This document shows positions 54,911 to 64,000 of a stretch of DNA of 64,000 nucleotides, one piece after another. Within the stretch, counting starts at the first letter, position 1. Each line of letters starts with the position of its first letter. The notes beneath the pieces were generated by a model, which ran no database searches, had not been told where the DNA came from, and saw only the letters and a list, made by a program, of their open reading frames with translations. The position numbers and the translations under genes are program-made. The stretch is taken from the NCBI RefSeq assembly GCF_022429645.1, contig NZ_CP092480.1:1594501-1658500 (forward strand), in the 5' to 3' direction. Origin of the DNA: Lutibacter sp. A80. GTDB lineage: Bacteria; Bacteroidota; Bacteroidia; Flavobacteriales; Flavobacteriaceae.

Positions 54911-56410
54911 ATGAAAGGTCTTAATTTAAAAATTATTATTAGTTTTTTAGGATTAACTTCTATGTTAAACGGAGCATTTATGCTTTTTGCCGTTCCTTTT
55001 AGCATGTATTATGGAGAATCTGAAAAATGGGGAATACTACAAGCAGGATTATTAACTATTTTTATTGGTTTTATCCTATGGTTTTTTAATAGAAATGCAA
55101 AAAAAAATCTTGGGAAAAAAGAAGGTTATTTAATTGTTACTTTAGGATGGCTTATGCTAACCATAACAGGAACATTACCCTATGTTTTTACAAACACCAT
55201 ACCGGTTTATACCAACGCTTTTTTTGAAACAATTTCTGGATATTCAACAACAGGGTCTTCTATTTTAACCGATATAGAATCTATACCAAAGGGAATTTTA
55301 TTTTGGCGTAGTGCAACACATTGGATTGGTGGTATGGGAATTATTGTTTTAACCGTTGCCATATTACCTTTATTAGGAATTGGAGGAATGCAGTTATTTA
55401 TGGCTGAAGCACCTGGACCCTCAGCTGACAAAATGCATCCTAGAATTACAGAGACAGCAAAAAGACTTTGGATAATTTATTTTATTTTAACCTTCACAGA
55501 GTTTTTTCTTTTAAAAATTGCTGGAATGACTTGGTTTGATGCTATAAATCACGCCATGGCAACTATGAGTACTGGTGGTTTTTCAACAAAAAATACAAGT
55601 GTTGCTTATTATGATTCTTCACCCATAATCCAGTATATAATTATTATTTTCATGTTTATTGCTGGTGCAAATTTTGTACTCTCCTATTTTGCTCTAAAAG
55701 GAAAAATTAGAAAAGTTTTTAAAAGTGAAGAGTTTAAATATTACCTATTCGGAACAATTATAGCGACCCTATTAATTACGTTTTTAATTGTAAACTATCA
55801 AGATGCAAATTTACAAACTAGCTTAAACCATACCTACCCTTGGGGTGTAACAGAAAATGCTTTTAGACATGCTGCATTTTCGGTAGTTTCTGTATTAACT
55901 ACAACCGGTTTTGTTTCTGCCGATTTTACAATGTGGAATTCTATGGTAACTGCCATTATTTTCTCATTATTTTTTATAGGTGGTTCAGCAGGGTCAACAA
56001 GTGGTGGAATAAAAATAGTGAGACATGTAATAATGATAAAAAGTAGTTTTTATGAATTTAAAAAATTATTACATCCAAATGCTATAATCCCCGTAAGATA
56101 CGACGGAGCAAGCATACCTAAATCCATTATTTATAATATATTATCTTTTTTTGTATTATATATGTTAATATTTATTGGAAGTAGCCTATTATTAACCTTT
56201 ATGGGCTTAGATTTTCAATCAGCTATGGGTGCTGCAGCTTCTTCATTAGGGAATATTGGTCCTGCTATTGGATCAGTAAGTCCTGTAGATAATTTTGCTC
56301 ATCTAACAATTTCTGCTAAATGGATGTGTTCTTTTTTAATGCTAATTGGTAGGTTAGAATTATTTACTGTACTTATTTTATTTACACCTTTCTTTTGGAG
56401 AAAATGTTAA
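54911..56410 (+). CDS. trkH: Trk potassium channel-forming subunit TrkH
   Basis: A 499-residue integral membrane protein with four membrane-pore-membrane repeats. The four selectivity-filter loops are visible as SGYSTTGSS, STGGFST, LTTTGFVSA and SLGNIGPAIG. Additional elements GGSAGSTSGGIK (intramembrane gate loop) and SAKWMCSFLMLIGRLELFTVL fit TrkH rather than KtrB. It takes up potassium with TrkA from the same operon and ends 5 bases before the oppositely oriented DUF59 gene. Confidence 0.95.
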   Translation: MKGLNLKIIISFLGLTSMLNGAFMLFAVPFSMYYGESEKWGILQAGLLTIFIGFILWFFNRNAKKNLGKKEGYLIVTLGWLMLTITGTLPYVFTNTIPVYTNAFFETISGYSTTGSSILTDIESIPKGILFWRSATHWIGGMGIIVLTVAILPLLGIGGMQLFMAEAPGPSADKMHPRITETAKRLWIIYFILTFTEFFLLKIAGMTWFDAINHAMATMSTGGFSTKNTSVAYYDSSPIIQYIIIIFMFIAGANFVLSYFALKGKIRKVFKSEEFKYYLFGTIIATLLITFLIVNYQDANLQTSLNHTYPWGVTENAFRHAAFSVVSVLTTTGFVSADFTMWNSMVTAIIFSLFFIGGSAGSTSGGIKIVRHVIMIKSSFYEFKKLLHPNAIIPVRYDGASIPKSIIYNILSFFVLYMLIFIGSSLLLTFMGLDFQSAMGAAASSLGNIGPAIGSVSPVDNFAHLTISAKWMCSFLMLIGRLELFTVLILFTPFFWRKC

Positions 56411-56415
56411 TTATT

Positions 56416-56733
56416 TTAAAGCCCTAAAATTTGTTTTCCTTCTTCTGAAATATTAGCAGTTGTCCATTTTGGTTCAAAAACCACATTTACATTGGTGCAA
56501 ATTGAAGGGTGCTTTTGAGAAATTATTTCTTTAATATTGGTAATAATAGTTTCACCTAATGGACACGATGGTGTTGAGAATGTTAAATCAATATTTACCT
56601 CTGCTTCTCCATCGTAGTTTAGTTCATAAATTAAACCTAAATCAACAATATTAATTTCAATTTCTGGATCCATTACATTTTTTAATAATTCTAAAAGTTC
56701 TAATTCAAATTCTGTAATTTCTTGTTTATTCAT
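56416..56733 (-). CDS. MIP18/DUF59-family iron-sulfur assembly factor (SufT/PaaD-like)
   Basis: A 105-residue protein covering one MIP18 (DUF59) domain: LLKNVMDPEIEINIVDLGLIYEL and FSTPSCPLGETI with the conserved cysteine of the active loop, then VVFEPKWTTANIS. Such proteins help insert or mature Fe-S clusters. The gene is last of three minus-strand genes, overlapping the membrane protein gene by 8 bases. The link to a membrane protein of respiratory type and to DUF2249 suggests maturation of a metalloenzyme in nitrogen-oxide or oxygen respiration. Confidence 0.9.
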   Translation of the reverse strand: MNKQEITEFELELLELLKNVMDPEIEINIVDLGLIYELNYDGEAEVNIDLTFSTPSCPLGETIITNIKEIISQKHPSICTNVNVVFEPKWTTANISEEGKQILGL

Positions 56734-58015
56734 TTTCTATAGATTTAACTTTATGGGTAATTATTTTAAATATGTTCACATTGTATAAAATAGCAACTAA
56801 CAATAAAGCATAGCTTCCTATTTTAATAAGCAGCAATTGATTTATTAAAAAGCCTACTACAAACATTCCAATAAACACAAAATAGAGTACAAATTGAATG
56901 CTCGCTATTTTTTCCGAATACAATTCTCTTGGCAACGGTGTTTTTGTTTTTCCTACTAATTTTTTATACTTATTTAACCAAATAATAAATGGTAATGTTT
57001 TATAAGTTTGACCTAAAATTAAGGTTGTAATCAATCCAAAAATAATGGAGAAACCGTAAAAAGTTATAATTCTGTACATAAATTCAACTTCAAAAGAAGC
57101 ATTTAAAACTATAAAACCAATAAAAATAAATGGTACAAATACAGCTGCAATTGCAAGCATAGAATACTGCATACCAACATCTAATTTTTTACGTAATCTC
57201 TTTTTGTATGAATCATAAATAAAGGAAACAAAAAACAAAATTCCACCAATAATTAAGCTTGGAATTAAATAATCTAATTCACTCTTCTGAAATAAAAACC
57301 AATTTAGTACAGCTACTAATAATCCGCCATTTATTAAATAATATGCATATTTTAATTTCTGTTCTTTTAACTCGTGTGAAATTAAAAACATTGGAATTAA
57401 GGTTGCTCCCACTCCAATAATTAATAGTACAAACCAACCAATTAAACCAACGGTTGCGTGTATTTTTAAATAATGAAGATGAATTTCAGAAAGGAAATTA
57501 AACTTAAAATTTAAGGCAATTATAGTTCCAATTAACTCGGTTATTAATAACCATAAAACAGCTGTAATTACAAAGGTTGATTTTATGTTTTTTAAGGTTG
57601 CACTTTTATAAGTTAGCCCAACATTTACCACAAATAATAACAACGATAAAAACATACAAACCGATGCATAAGGCAATAATGTTACGTATGATGCTATCCA
57701 AAATGAATACGATAAAAACAACACGCTAAACCCTGAAAACCAAAAGGTGACTTTTGCTAATTTTTCACTGTACAAAGCGGTTTCAAAAACCACTGGAATT
57801 AGTTGATATAATGCTCCAAAAACAATCATAGAAGCCCAACCTAAAACAGCAATATGCGTTATAGCTATTAACTTTGTGTTAAAGTAAGCTTGTAACAAAC
57901 TTTCATCAGCCAAAATCAATAACACAGCTAGAATTAATAAACTAATTGCCCCAAAAATAAAATGAGGTACAACTACACTACTGTGCGGCGCATTATTTGT
58001 TTGTAAACCATTCAT
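56726..58015 (-). CDS. Multi-spanning membrane protein, heme-copper-oxidase-like
   Basis: A 429-residue protein with about 12 transmembrane helices. Histidines lie within membrane segments in KLIAITHIAVLGW, near the first third, and in HLHYLKIHATVGLIGW, mid-protein, arranged like heme or copper ligands in CcoN/NorB-like folds, but it is shorter and lacks a full oxidase motif set. It may belong to the NnrS/CcoN-like group tied to nitric oxide metabolism. The start overlaps the DUF2249 stop by one base, so the three genes form one operon. Confidence 0.75.
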   Translation of the reverse strand: MNGLQTNNAPHSSVVVPHFIFGAISLLILAVLLILADESLLQAYFNTKLIAITHIAVLGWASMIVFGALYQLIPVVFETALYSEKLAKVTFWFSGFSVLFLSYSFWIASYVTLLPYASVCMFLSLLLFVVNVGLTYKSATLKNIKSTFVITAVLWLLITELIGTIIALNFKFNFLSEIHLHYLKIHATVGLIGWFVLLIIGVGATLIPMFLISHELKEQKLKYAYYLINGGLLVAVLNWFLFQKSELDYLIPSLIIGGILFFVSFIYDSYKKRLRKKLDVGMQYSMLAIAAVFVPFIFIGFIVLNASFEVEFMYRIITFYGFSIIFGLITTLILGQTYKTLPFIIWLNKYKKLVGKTKTPLPRELYSEKIASIQFVLYFVFIGMFVVGFLINQLLLIKIGSYALLLVAILYNVNIFKIITHKVKSIENE

Positions 58016-58800
58016 TAGGCTTTTCTAATTAATAGTTGAATATTATTCTCGTCAATTTTATTGTAAAAAATATCGAAATTTCTTTCTTTTAATTCAGGTA
58101 ATAAAAATTGAGGTACTTTTTTATGATCTACTACCAAACAAAAATCGTTAGGTAATGTTTCTAACTTTTCTAAAATGGTTGTCATTGGTTCTGGCATTTC
58201 TAAATGACGCACATCTACATAGTCCATTTTACCAATGTACGTTTTATAAATATCGTCAAAATTATTTTCAGTTGTACAAGTAGATTCAACTGTATGCAAT
58301 GCTACCTCTTCCACCTTTTGAAAATAGGTGTGCACTAAATCATCTTTTCTTTTAACTTCAGTACTAAATCCTTTAGATTTTAATACATTAATTAATGGAA
58401 TAGGCTCAAATGAATTTATAATTTCTAACGTTTGATTTTTTTCTAACAGTTTAATCTTCTGCATTATTTCTTTAAAAGGATCTTTTCCTTCTGCTATAAT
58501 AGCACGAACATCAAAACTTACCAAGTTTGTTTTATTTATACTAATTTCCTTAGTTAAGTCAGTTTCTACAGCACTGTTTTCAACTTGAAACCCGATTTCT
58601 TTTAATTTATTTAAAAATACTTCAATAGTAACACCTCCAATTTTAGCAGCATCTGCTATTGTAACTCGTGGTGCTAAAGCTCGACGCAATAAAGGGTTCT
58701 TTAATTTTTTGAAATGCGAATTTATTGATGCAATAGTATCTATAACATCTTTATTTTCTTTAATGAGTGCAGATATTTTAGTTTTTTGAGAAACCTTCAT
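58015..58800 (-). CDS. DUF1858-DUF2249 protein with two DUF2249 domains
   Basis: A 261-residue soluble protein. Residues 1-75 resemble the DUF1858/ScdA N-terminal domain (TKISALIKENKDVIDTIASI, RVTIADAAKIGGV). Two DUF2249-like modules follow: SFDVRAIIAEGKDPFKEIM to about residue 170, and VDVRHLEMPEPMTTILEKL to the end, both with the DVR opening typical of these SirA-like domains. They occur beside denitrification and hemerythrin genes and may deliver sulfur or sense NO; no catalytic function is established. Promoter box at 58822-58829. Confidence 0.82.
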   Translation of the reverse strand: MKVSQKTKISALIKENKDVIDTIASINSHFKKLKNPLLRRALAPRVTIADAAKIGGVTIEVFLNKLKEIGFQVENSAVETDLTKEISINKTNLVSFDVRAIIAEGKDPFKEIMQKIKLLEKNQTLEIINSFEPIPLINVLKSKGFSTEVKRKDDLVHTYFQKVEEVALHTVESTCTTENNFDDIYKTYIGKMDYVDVRHLEMPEPMTTILEKLETLPNDFCLVVDHKKVPQFLLPELKERNFDIFYNKIDENNIQLLIRKA

Positions 58801-58821
58801 CTTATTTAGAATTTATCTAAA

Positions 58822-58829
58822 CAAAGATA
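58822..58829 (-). promoter_or_regulatory. -7 box of the DUF2249 operon
   Basis: Minus strand TATCTTTG, exact TAnnTTTG, 21 bases before the ATG at 58800. Confidence 0.55.
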
Positions 58830-58835
58830 TAAAAA

Positions 58836-58852
58836 ATAAAAGACTCTTTTAT
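58836..58852 (-). terminator. Weak possible terminator of mpl
   Basis: On the minus strand ATAAAAG-AGT-CTTTTAT forms a short AT-rich stem followed by TTTTTTA, 14 bases past the mpl stop. Weak pairing lowers confidence. Confidence 0.35.
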
Positions 58853-58866
58853 CTTTTATTAAAAGG

Positions 58867-60222
58867 TTATTTCAATAATTCTTTTAATTTTTTAAAATCC
58901 AATCCACCATAATCACCTGAACTCATAAGTAATAATGCGGAATTTTCTAAATTTTGATTGAATAAATAAGATCTAAATTCTTCTGGTTTTGTATAAATAA
59001 TTATGTCTTCTCGGTTAAATGCGGTTTTAATTTGATTTGCAGAAACTTCTTTCATTTTTTTAATTTCAACAGCGTGTGGAGAATAAAATACAACTGCAAC
59101 ATCCGCTTTATCTAAAGCACCTTCATATTCTTTTAAAAATTCTGCGTTTAAACTACTATAGGTGTGCAGCTCCAAACAAGCAATAACTTTACGTTCTGCG
59201 TACTGATTTTTAACAGCAGTTGTTGTGGCTTTCACTTTACTTGGTGAATGTGCAAAATCCTTAAAAACTACAGCATCATCATTTTCAGCTATTTTTTCTA
59301 AACGCTTACTTGCTCCTTTAAATGAAGCGATAGCTTCATAAAAGTCGTCTTCTCCAACACCCATATGTTGACAAATCCACTTTGCTCCTGCCATATTCTG
59401 TAAATTATGTTTTCCAAAAAAATCAAGCGGCATTTCACCTTCAGCAGTTTCTATAAAGGTAGTACCATTAATAATTTTGTAATCTGGCGTTTTATATGGG
59501 TATTTTTTAATTGGACTTTCAGAATTTTCTACTACTTTTTTTACCTCTACATCTTCTTCATTATAAACCATAATTCCACCATTAATTAGTGAATCTGTAA
59601 AAATAGAAAATTGCGCTACATAGTTTTCAAATGTTGGAAATACGTTAATATGGTCCCAAGCAATACCGCTCAAAAGCGCAATATTTGGTTTGTATAAATG
59701 AAATTTAGGTCGCAAATCTATTGGAGAACTCAAATATTCGTCGCCTTCTAACACCATAAATTCATTTTCTGAAGTTAAATGCACCATCGTATCAAAACCT
59801 TCTAACTGTGCACCAACCATATAATCTACTTCAATTTCATGATAATTTAATACGTGTAATATCATTGAAGTTATAGTAGTTTTACCATGAGAACCACCAA
59901 TTACAACCCGTGTTTTATCTTTGCTCTGTTCATATAAAAATTCGGGATATGAATATATTTTAACACCTAATTCTTTAGCTTTCAACAACTCTGGATTGTC
60001 TGCTTTTGCGTGCATTCCTAAAACAATGGCATCTAAATCTTTAGTAATTTTTTCTGGAAACCAACCAAATTCTTTAGGTAATAACCCTTTTTTTTCTAAA
60101 CGAGATTTTGAAGGTTCAAAAATAGTATCGTCACTTCCAGTAATTTGGTATCCTTTTTGTAATAGTGCTAAAGCAAGGTTGTGCATGGCACTTCCGCCAA
60201 TGGCAATAAAATGTAAATTCAT
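58867..60222 (-). CDS. mpl: UDP-N-acetylmuramate:L-Ala-gamma-D-Glu-meso-Dap ligase
   Basis: A 451-residue Mur-ligase family enzyme for peptidoglycan recycling, joining recovered tripeptide to UDP-MurNAc. It begins MNLHFIAIGGSAMHNLALAL, with the UDP-binding domain; ATP site VVIGGSHGKTTITSM; metal and substrate residues in LEGDEYLSSPIDLRPKF and WDHINVFPT; and a C-terminal ligase domain with FKDFAHSPSKVKATTTA. The SAMHNLA signature (rather than GMSGIA of MurC) and DEYLSSP favour Mpl. Transcribed alone, divergent from the macroglobulin gene. Confidence 0.93.
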   Translation of the reverse strand: MNLHFIAIGGSAMHNLALALLQKGYQITGSDDTIFEPSKSRLEKKGLLPKEFGWFPEKITKDLDAIVLGMHAKADNPELLKAKELGVKIYSYPEFLYEQSKDKTRVVIGGSHGKTTITSMILHVLNYHEIEVDYMVGAQLEGFDTMVHLTSENEFMVLEGDEYLSSPIDLRPKFHLYKPNIALLSGIAWDHINVFPTFENYVAQFSIFTDSLINGGIMVYNEEDVEVKKVVENSESPIKKYPYKTPDYKIINGTTFIETAEGEMPLDFFGKHNLQNMAGAKWICQHMGVGEDDFYEAIASFKGASKRLEKIAENDDAVVFKDFAHSPSKVKATTTAVKNQYAERKVIACLELHTYSSLNAEFLKEYEGALDKADVAVVFYSPHAVEIKKMKEVSANQIKTAFNREDIIIYTKPEEFRSYLFNQNLENSALLLMSSGDYGGLDFKKLKELLK

Positions 60223-60329
60223 ACGTGTTTTTAATTAATGTGGTAAAAGTACAAATACGTAATTTAATTTTATAAATTTAATAGTTTCAATTAACAATTA
60301 TTTTACCTAATTGTATAAATAAATTCAAT

Positions 60330-63300
60330 ATGAAAAAATTCACTTTAATAATTATGTCGCTATTTTTATTTTCTAACAATACTAATGCTCAAAAAAGTTA
60401 TAATAATTACGACAAACTTTGGCTTAAAGTGACTCAATTTGAAACTGATAAACTTCCAAAATCTGCTTTAAAAGTTGTTAATGAAATTTATACAAAAGCG
60501 AAAGAAGAAAATAACAGCCCACAAATTATAAAAGCTTTATTACACCAATCTAAATACGCTTTAACACTTGAAGAAGAGGCTCAATTAACGATTATAAATT
60601 CATTTAAAACGGAAATTAACTCAGCTAAATTTCCAACAAAAAACATATTAGAAAGTGTTTTGGCTAACTTATATTGGCAGTATTTTCAACAAAATAGGTA
60701 TAAATTTTACAACAGAATAAAAACAACTGAAAAGGTTGATTCTGTAGATTTTAGAACTTGGGATTTACAAACCATTTTTACAGAGATTCATACGCATTTT
60801 CAAAATTCTTTACAAAACGGATTGGTAGCTCAACAAACAGATTTAAGTCAGTTTGATGAAATTTTAAACCTTCAAAAAAATTCAAAAAAGTTTAGACCAA
60901 CTTTATTCGATTTTTTAAATCATAATGCCTTAAAATTTTACAAAACTTCTGAAACTGCTATTACACAAGCTAATTATAAATTCGAAATTGACAATGACAC
61001 GTATTTTAATAATAACAAAGCATTTTCTCTATTAGAATTAAAAGTAAAAGACAGTCTTTCTTTACAATTAAACGCATTAAAAATATATCAAAATATACTT
61101 GCTTTTCATACTAAAAGCGGTAATATAGATGCTTTAATTTCAGCAGATATAGAACGTTTAAAATTTGTAAAAGAACATGCTATAGTTAACCAAAAAGATG
61201 AACATTTTTTAGCAGCATTGCAACAATTAAAAAATGAATTTTCTTTAAACGAAACAGCAACATTGATCGATTTTGAAATTGCTACTATTTATGCCAATGA
61301 AGCTTCTAAATATAACGCAACAAGCAATACCAAAAATCAATTTAAAAATATTGAAGCCTTAAAAATATGTGAAATTGCAATTGAACGATTTCCTGAAAGT
61401 ATTGGTGCAAAAAATTGCAAGCAATTAAAACAACGAATTTTAAAAAGCAGTTTAGATATAACTACCGAAAAACATATTCCAATAGAAAAAAACAGTAAGA
61501 TTTTAGTAAATTATAAAAATATTGAAAACCTATATTTTACAATTTATACTATCTCAGAAAACCAACTTTCAAGTTTTAATAAAATCTATAATAACAACGA
61601 AAAAATAGCTTTTATCAAAAAACTAAATCAATTTAATTCTTTTCAACAAACCCTAAAAACAGAAAACGATTATCAGCAACATGCTACCGAAATTGCAATT
61701 CCACCTTTAAAAAATGGGCAATACCTAATTTACGCATCTACCATTAAAAGCGTAAACGAAGAAAGTCTTTTTGCCACTACTACAATCCAGGTTACAAATC
61801 TTGCCTTGATTGAAAACCGCTTAAATAACAATTATACGTACCAAGTAGTTGATAGAAATAATGGAAAACCTATTGCAGGTGCAAAAGTGAACATAAAAAA
61901 CTACAATACCGGACGTTATAACAACCCTATTAATAAAAATTATACGACCGACAAAAATGGGCAATTGAGTTTTACTTCAACAGATTCAAATAGAAATGTT
62001 GTAATTTATATTAATACCGAACATGATAAAGCTCGTTTTGGTGATTATTATTTTAGTAATTACAACTACACGGAGCCTAAAAACAATATAACAATAAAAA
62101 CATTCTTATTTACGGATAGAAGTATTTATAGACCAAGCCAAACAGTTTATTTTAAAGGTATTTTTATTGAAAAAGACGATGATAAGTCAACACCTTACAC
62201 AGACGAGTTTGTAACGGCCTCACTATATAATGTAAATAATGAAAAAATAAGCGAACTAAATTTAAACACCAACGAATTTGGTGCTATTAGTGGTGAATTT
62301 ATACTACCAACCAACGGACTTTTAGGGCAATATTCTATTCAATTAATTCAATTAGGACATACTTACCAACGTTATTATTTTTCTGTTGAAGAATATAAAC
62401 GCCCAAAATTTGAAACCAATTTTAATCCTATAACCGAAACTTATAAAATTAACGATAGTGTTACAATAACAGGAAATGCTATGGCGTATGCAGGTAGTAC
62501 TATTTCTAATGCTAAAGTAACATACCGAGTTCATAGAAAAGTAATCTATCCAAGATGGTTTTATTGGTACAGACCTTATTTTACTCCTTCAGAACCACAA
62601 GAAATTACTTATGGAGAAACCTTAACAAACGCTGAAGGAAATTACAATATCACTTTTAAAGCTTTAGCAGATAAAAGCATTGATAAAGAAAATCTACCAA
62701 TTTTTTATTATGAAGTAACTGCAGATGTTACCGATATAAATGGTGAAACCAGAAGCGCTTCTACAGTAGTAAAAGTAGGTTACCACGCATTAACTGCTGA
62801 AATTAATATAGACAGCCCAATTGATAAAGACACTAAAGAAAACCTGCTAAAAATAGAAACTAAAAACTTAAATAATCAAACTATTTCGGCTAAAGGAAGT
62901 GTAAAAATATACAAGCTACAAGCTCCAGAAAACGTTTTAAGAAAACGTGTTTGGACTGCACCAGATTACCAATTATATACTTTTGAAGAATTTAAAACTA
63001 AATTTCCAAATGAAGCTTTTTCTAATGAAGATAATGCAGCAAATTGGAAAAAAAGCAGCCTTGTTTTTAATACCAATTTTAACACCGAAAATAGTACAGA
63101 AATTGCACTTAAAAAAATTAAAAATTGGGAATCGGGTAAATATATTATAGAATTAGAAAGTAAAGATAAATTTGGTCAATTGGTTACCGATAAGCAATTA
63201 ATTACGGTATTTAGTAAAAATGACAAACAAGTTTCAGACAAGCAATTATTCTCTATTTCTCTAAATAAAAACAGCTATAAACCTAACGAAACTGTAACTT

Positions 63301-64000
63301 TAAAAGTTGGATCTGCTTCAAAAGATTTAACAGTAACTATTGATATTGAAAAAAATGATAAAATAGTTGACACTCAAATAATTCATTTAAATAATCAAAT
63401 TAAAACACTAAAAATTCCTGTTACAACAAATGATTTAGGCGGATTTGCAATTCATTATAGTTTTACAAATTTCAACACATTTGAAAACGGCACATTGCCA
63501 ATTGTGGTTCCATATCCTGTAAAAGAATTGGAAATAGAAACACTCACATTTAGAGATAAATTACAACCTGGACAAACCGAAACTTGGAGTTTTAAACTAA
63601 AAGGAAATAAAGGAGAAAAAGTAGCAGCTGAATTATTAGCAAGTATGTACGATGCTTCTTTAGATCAATTTAAATCGCATAATTGGCAATTCTACCCAAA
63701 TTCACGTCCTGCTTATTATGCCCAAACTAGCAAAAGAGCGTATCAAAGTTTTCAAACTTCTCGCTTCAAAATTAATAATTTAGAAAATACTTATTACGGA
63801 CTAATACAACAACAGTTTGATGCTTTAAATTGGTTTGGTTTACAATTAAATAGAAACCAAATCCTAATTAGAGGTGTTAGCTCAATCCAAAAATTTAAAA
63901 GTGTTAATAACAACGTAGTTGCTTCAGATATGATTATGGCTGTAGAAGAAAATGAAGAAGATCTTGAGGAAGTTGTTACAGTTGCTTATGGAACAAAAAA
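60330..64000 (+). CDS. Alpha-2-macroglobulin family protein with TonB-plug-like segment (partial)
   Basis: The frame opens at ATG 60330 and runs without a stop through the window edge (1223 codons). It has a signal peptide (MKKFTLIIMSLFLFSNNTNAQ), a helical N-terminal region, then macroglobulin domains: FTDRSIYRPSQTVYFKGIF is the MG2 hallmark, and ETLTFRDKLQPGQTETWSF begins a later MG/bait-region domain. No thioester motif is reached. The last visible residues, EEDLEEVVTVAYGTK, resemble the plug start of SusC proteins, for example LLEEVVVVAYGSQ in SusC1 of this window. Bacterial A2M proteins inhibit proteases or act at the periplasm; the plug resemblance could mean envelope coupling. Confidence 0.88.
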   Translation, partial: MKKFTLIIMSLFLFSNNTNAQKSYNNYDKLWLKVTQFETDKLPKSALKVVNEIYTKAKEENNSPQIIKALLHQSKYALTLEEEAQLTIINSFKTEINSAKFPTKNILESVLANLYWQYFQQNRYKFYNRIKTTEKVDSVDFRTWDLQTIFTEIHTHFQNSLQNGLVAQQTDLSQFDEILNLQKNSKKFRPTLFDFLNHNALKFYKTSETAITQANYKFEIDNDTYFNNNKAFSLLELKVKDSLSLQLNALKIYQNILAFHTKSGNIDALISADIERLKFVKEHAIVNQKDEHFLAALQQLKNEFSLNETATLIDFEIATIYANEASKYNATSNTKNQFKNIEALKICEIAIERFPESIGAKNCKQLKQRILKSSLDITTEKHIPIEKNSKILVNYKNIENLYFTIYTISENQLSSFNKIYNNNEKIAFIKKLNQFNSFQQTLKTENDYQQHATEIAIPPLKNGQYLIYASTIKSVNEESLFATTTIQVTNLALIENRLNNNYTYQVVDRNNGKPIAGAKVNIKNYNTGRYNNPINKNYTTDKNGQLSFTSTDSNRNVVIYINTEHDKARFGDYYFSNYNYTEPKNNITIKTFLFTDRSIYRPSQTVYFKGIFIEKDDDKSTPYTDEFVTASLYNVNNEKISELNLNTNEFGAISGEFILPTNGLLGQYSIQLIQLGHTYQRYYFSVEEYKRPKFETNFNPITETYKINDSVTITGNAMAYAGSTISNAKVTYRVHRKVIYPRWFYWYRPYFTPSEPQEITYGETLTNAEGNYNITFKALADKSIDKENLPIFYYEVTADVTDINGETRSASTVVKVGYHALTAEINIDSPIDKDTKENLLKIETKNLNNQTISAKGSVKIYKLQAPENVLRKRVWTAPDYQLYTFEEFKTKFPNEAFSNEDNAANWKKSSLVFNTNFNTENSTEIALKKIKNWESGKYIIELESKDKFGQLVTDKQLITVFSKNDKQVSDKQLFSISLNKNSYKPNETVTLKVGSASKDLTVTIDIEKNDKIVDTQIIHLNNQIKTLKIPVTTNDLGGFAIHYSFTNFNTFENGTLPIVVPYPVKELEIETLTFRDKLQPGQTETWSFKLKGNKGEKVAAELLASMYDASLDQFKSHNWQFYPNSRPAYYAQTSKRAYQSFQTSRFKINNLENTYYGLIQQQFDALNWFGLQLNRNQILIRGVSSIQKFKSVNNNVVASDMIMAVEENEEDLEEVVTVAYGTK

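Noticed and set aside
62947-63150. Short plus-strand ORF within the macroglobulin gene
   Set aside because: It lies in another frame of a continuous 1223-codon reading frame with family motifs.
1-64000. CRISPR arrays, tRNA or rRNA genes
   Set aside because: No regularly spaced repeat series, cloverleaf-like segment or rRNA-like sequence was seen on reading; a covariance search was not possible.

Overview
AT-rich DNA with Flavobacteriaceae character (Bacteroidota, most likely marine). The evidence is paired SusC/SusD outer-membrane systems, many glycan-active lipoproteins, TAnnTTTG-type -7 promoter boxes, absence of obvious Shine-Dalgarno sites, and several families typical of the group (MORN protein, LytS/LytTR pair, DUF2249 cluster, alpha-2-macroglobulin). 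I saw no rRNA, tRNA, CRISPR array, insertion sequence or phage gene.

Layout. 1-6.2 kb: the end of an unknown protein, a secreted MORN-repeat protein, and a SusC/SusD pair with no enzymes, closed by a strong terminator. 6.2-11 kb: housekeeping genes (rlmB-type methyltransferase, rhomboid protease, rarA, an unknown secreted protein, YjjG-type HAD phosphatase). 11-17.7 kb: a surface-polysaccharide cluster (GT4 glycosyltransferase, Wzx-like flippase, GNAT/FemAB-like acyltransferases, two polysaccharide deacetylase-like proteins). 17.9-18.6 kb: radC. 19-51.6 kb: a very large minus-strand polysaccharide utilisation locus (PUL). 51.7-53.5 kb: a divergent LytS/LytTR two-component pair. 53.6-56.4 kb: trkA-trkH potassium uptake. 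56.4-58.8 kb: DUF59, a multi-spanning membrane protein and DUF2249. 58.9-60.2 kb: mpl. 60.3 kb to the edge: an incomplete alpha-2-macroglobulin family gene.

The centrepiece is the PUL, whose gene content reads as a machine for eukaryotic N-glycoproteins. It encodes a PNGase F homologue (glycan-Asn release), four GH92 alpha-mannosidases, two GH29 alpha-L-fucosidases, a GH20 beta-hexosaminidase, a Tat-exported glycosylasparaginase (GlcNAc-Asn hydrolysis), a GH3 with a PA14 insert, an inverting-type GH97, a DNase I-fold phosphatase family lipoprotein, a CBM9-like lipoprotein, an unassigned TIM-barrel lipoprotein, a cytoplasmic GH130 phosphorylase and a sodium:solute symporter. A plausible flow is: SusCD2 imports glycans; secreted and lipoprotein enzymes remove fucose, mannose and GlcNAc; the symporter brings core mannosyl-GlcNAc into the cytoplasm; GH130 phosphorolyses it. 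No GH18/GH85 endoglycosidase, GH2 beta-mannosidase or HTCS/ECF regulator is present, so the PNGase, the GH130 and the divergent LytS/LytTR pair may fill those roles.

Other points of note are a possible ~100-nt RNA downstream of susD2 with a promoter resembling that of susC2, several promoters placed so close to ATG that leaderless mRNAs are expected, a direct repeat upstream of susC1, and a TonB-plug-like segment inside the alpha-2-macroglobulin gene at the window edge.
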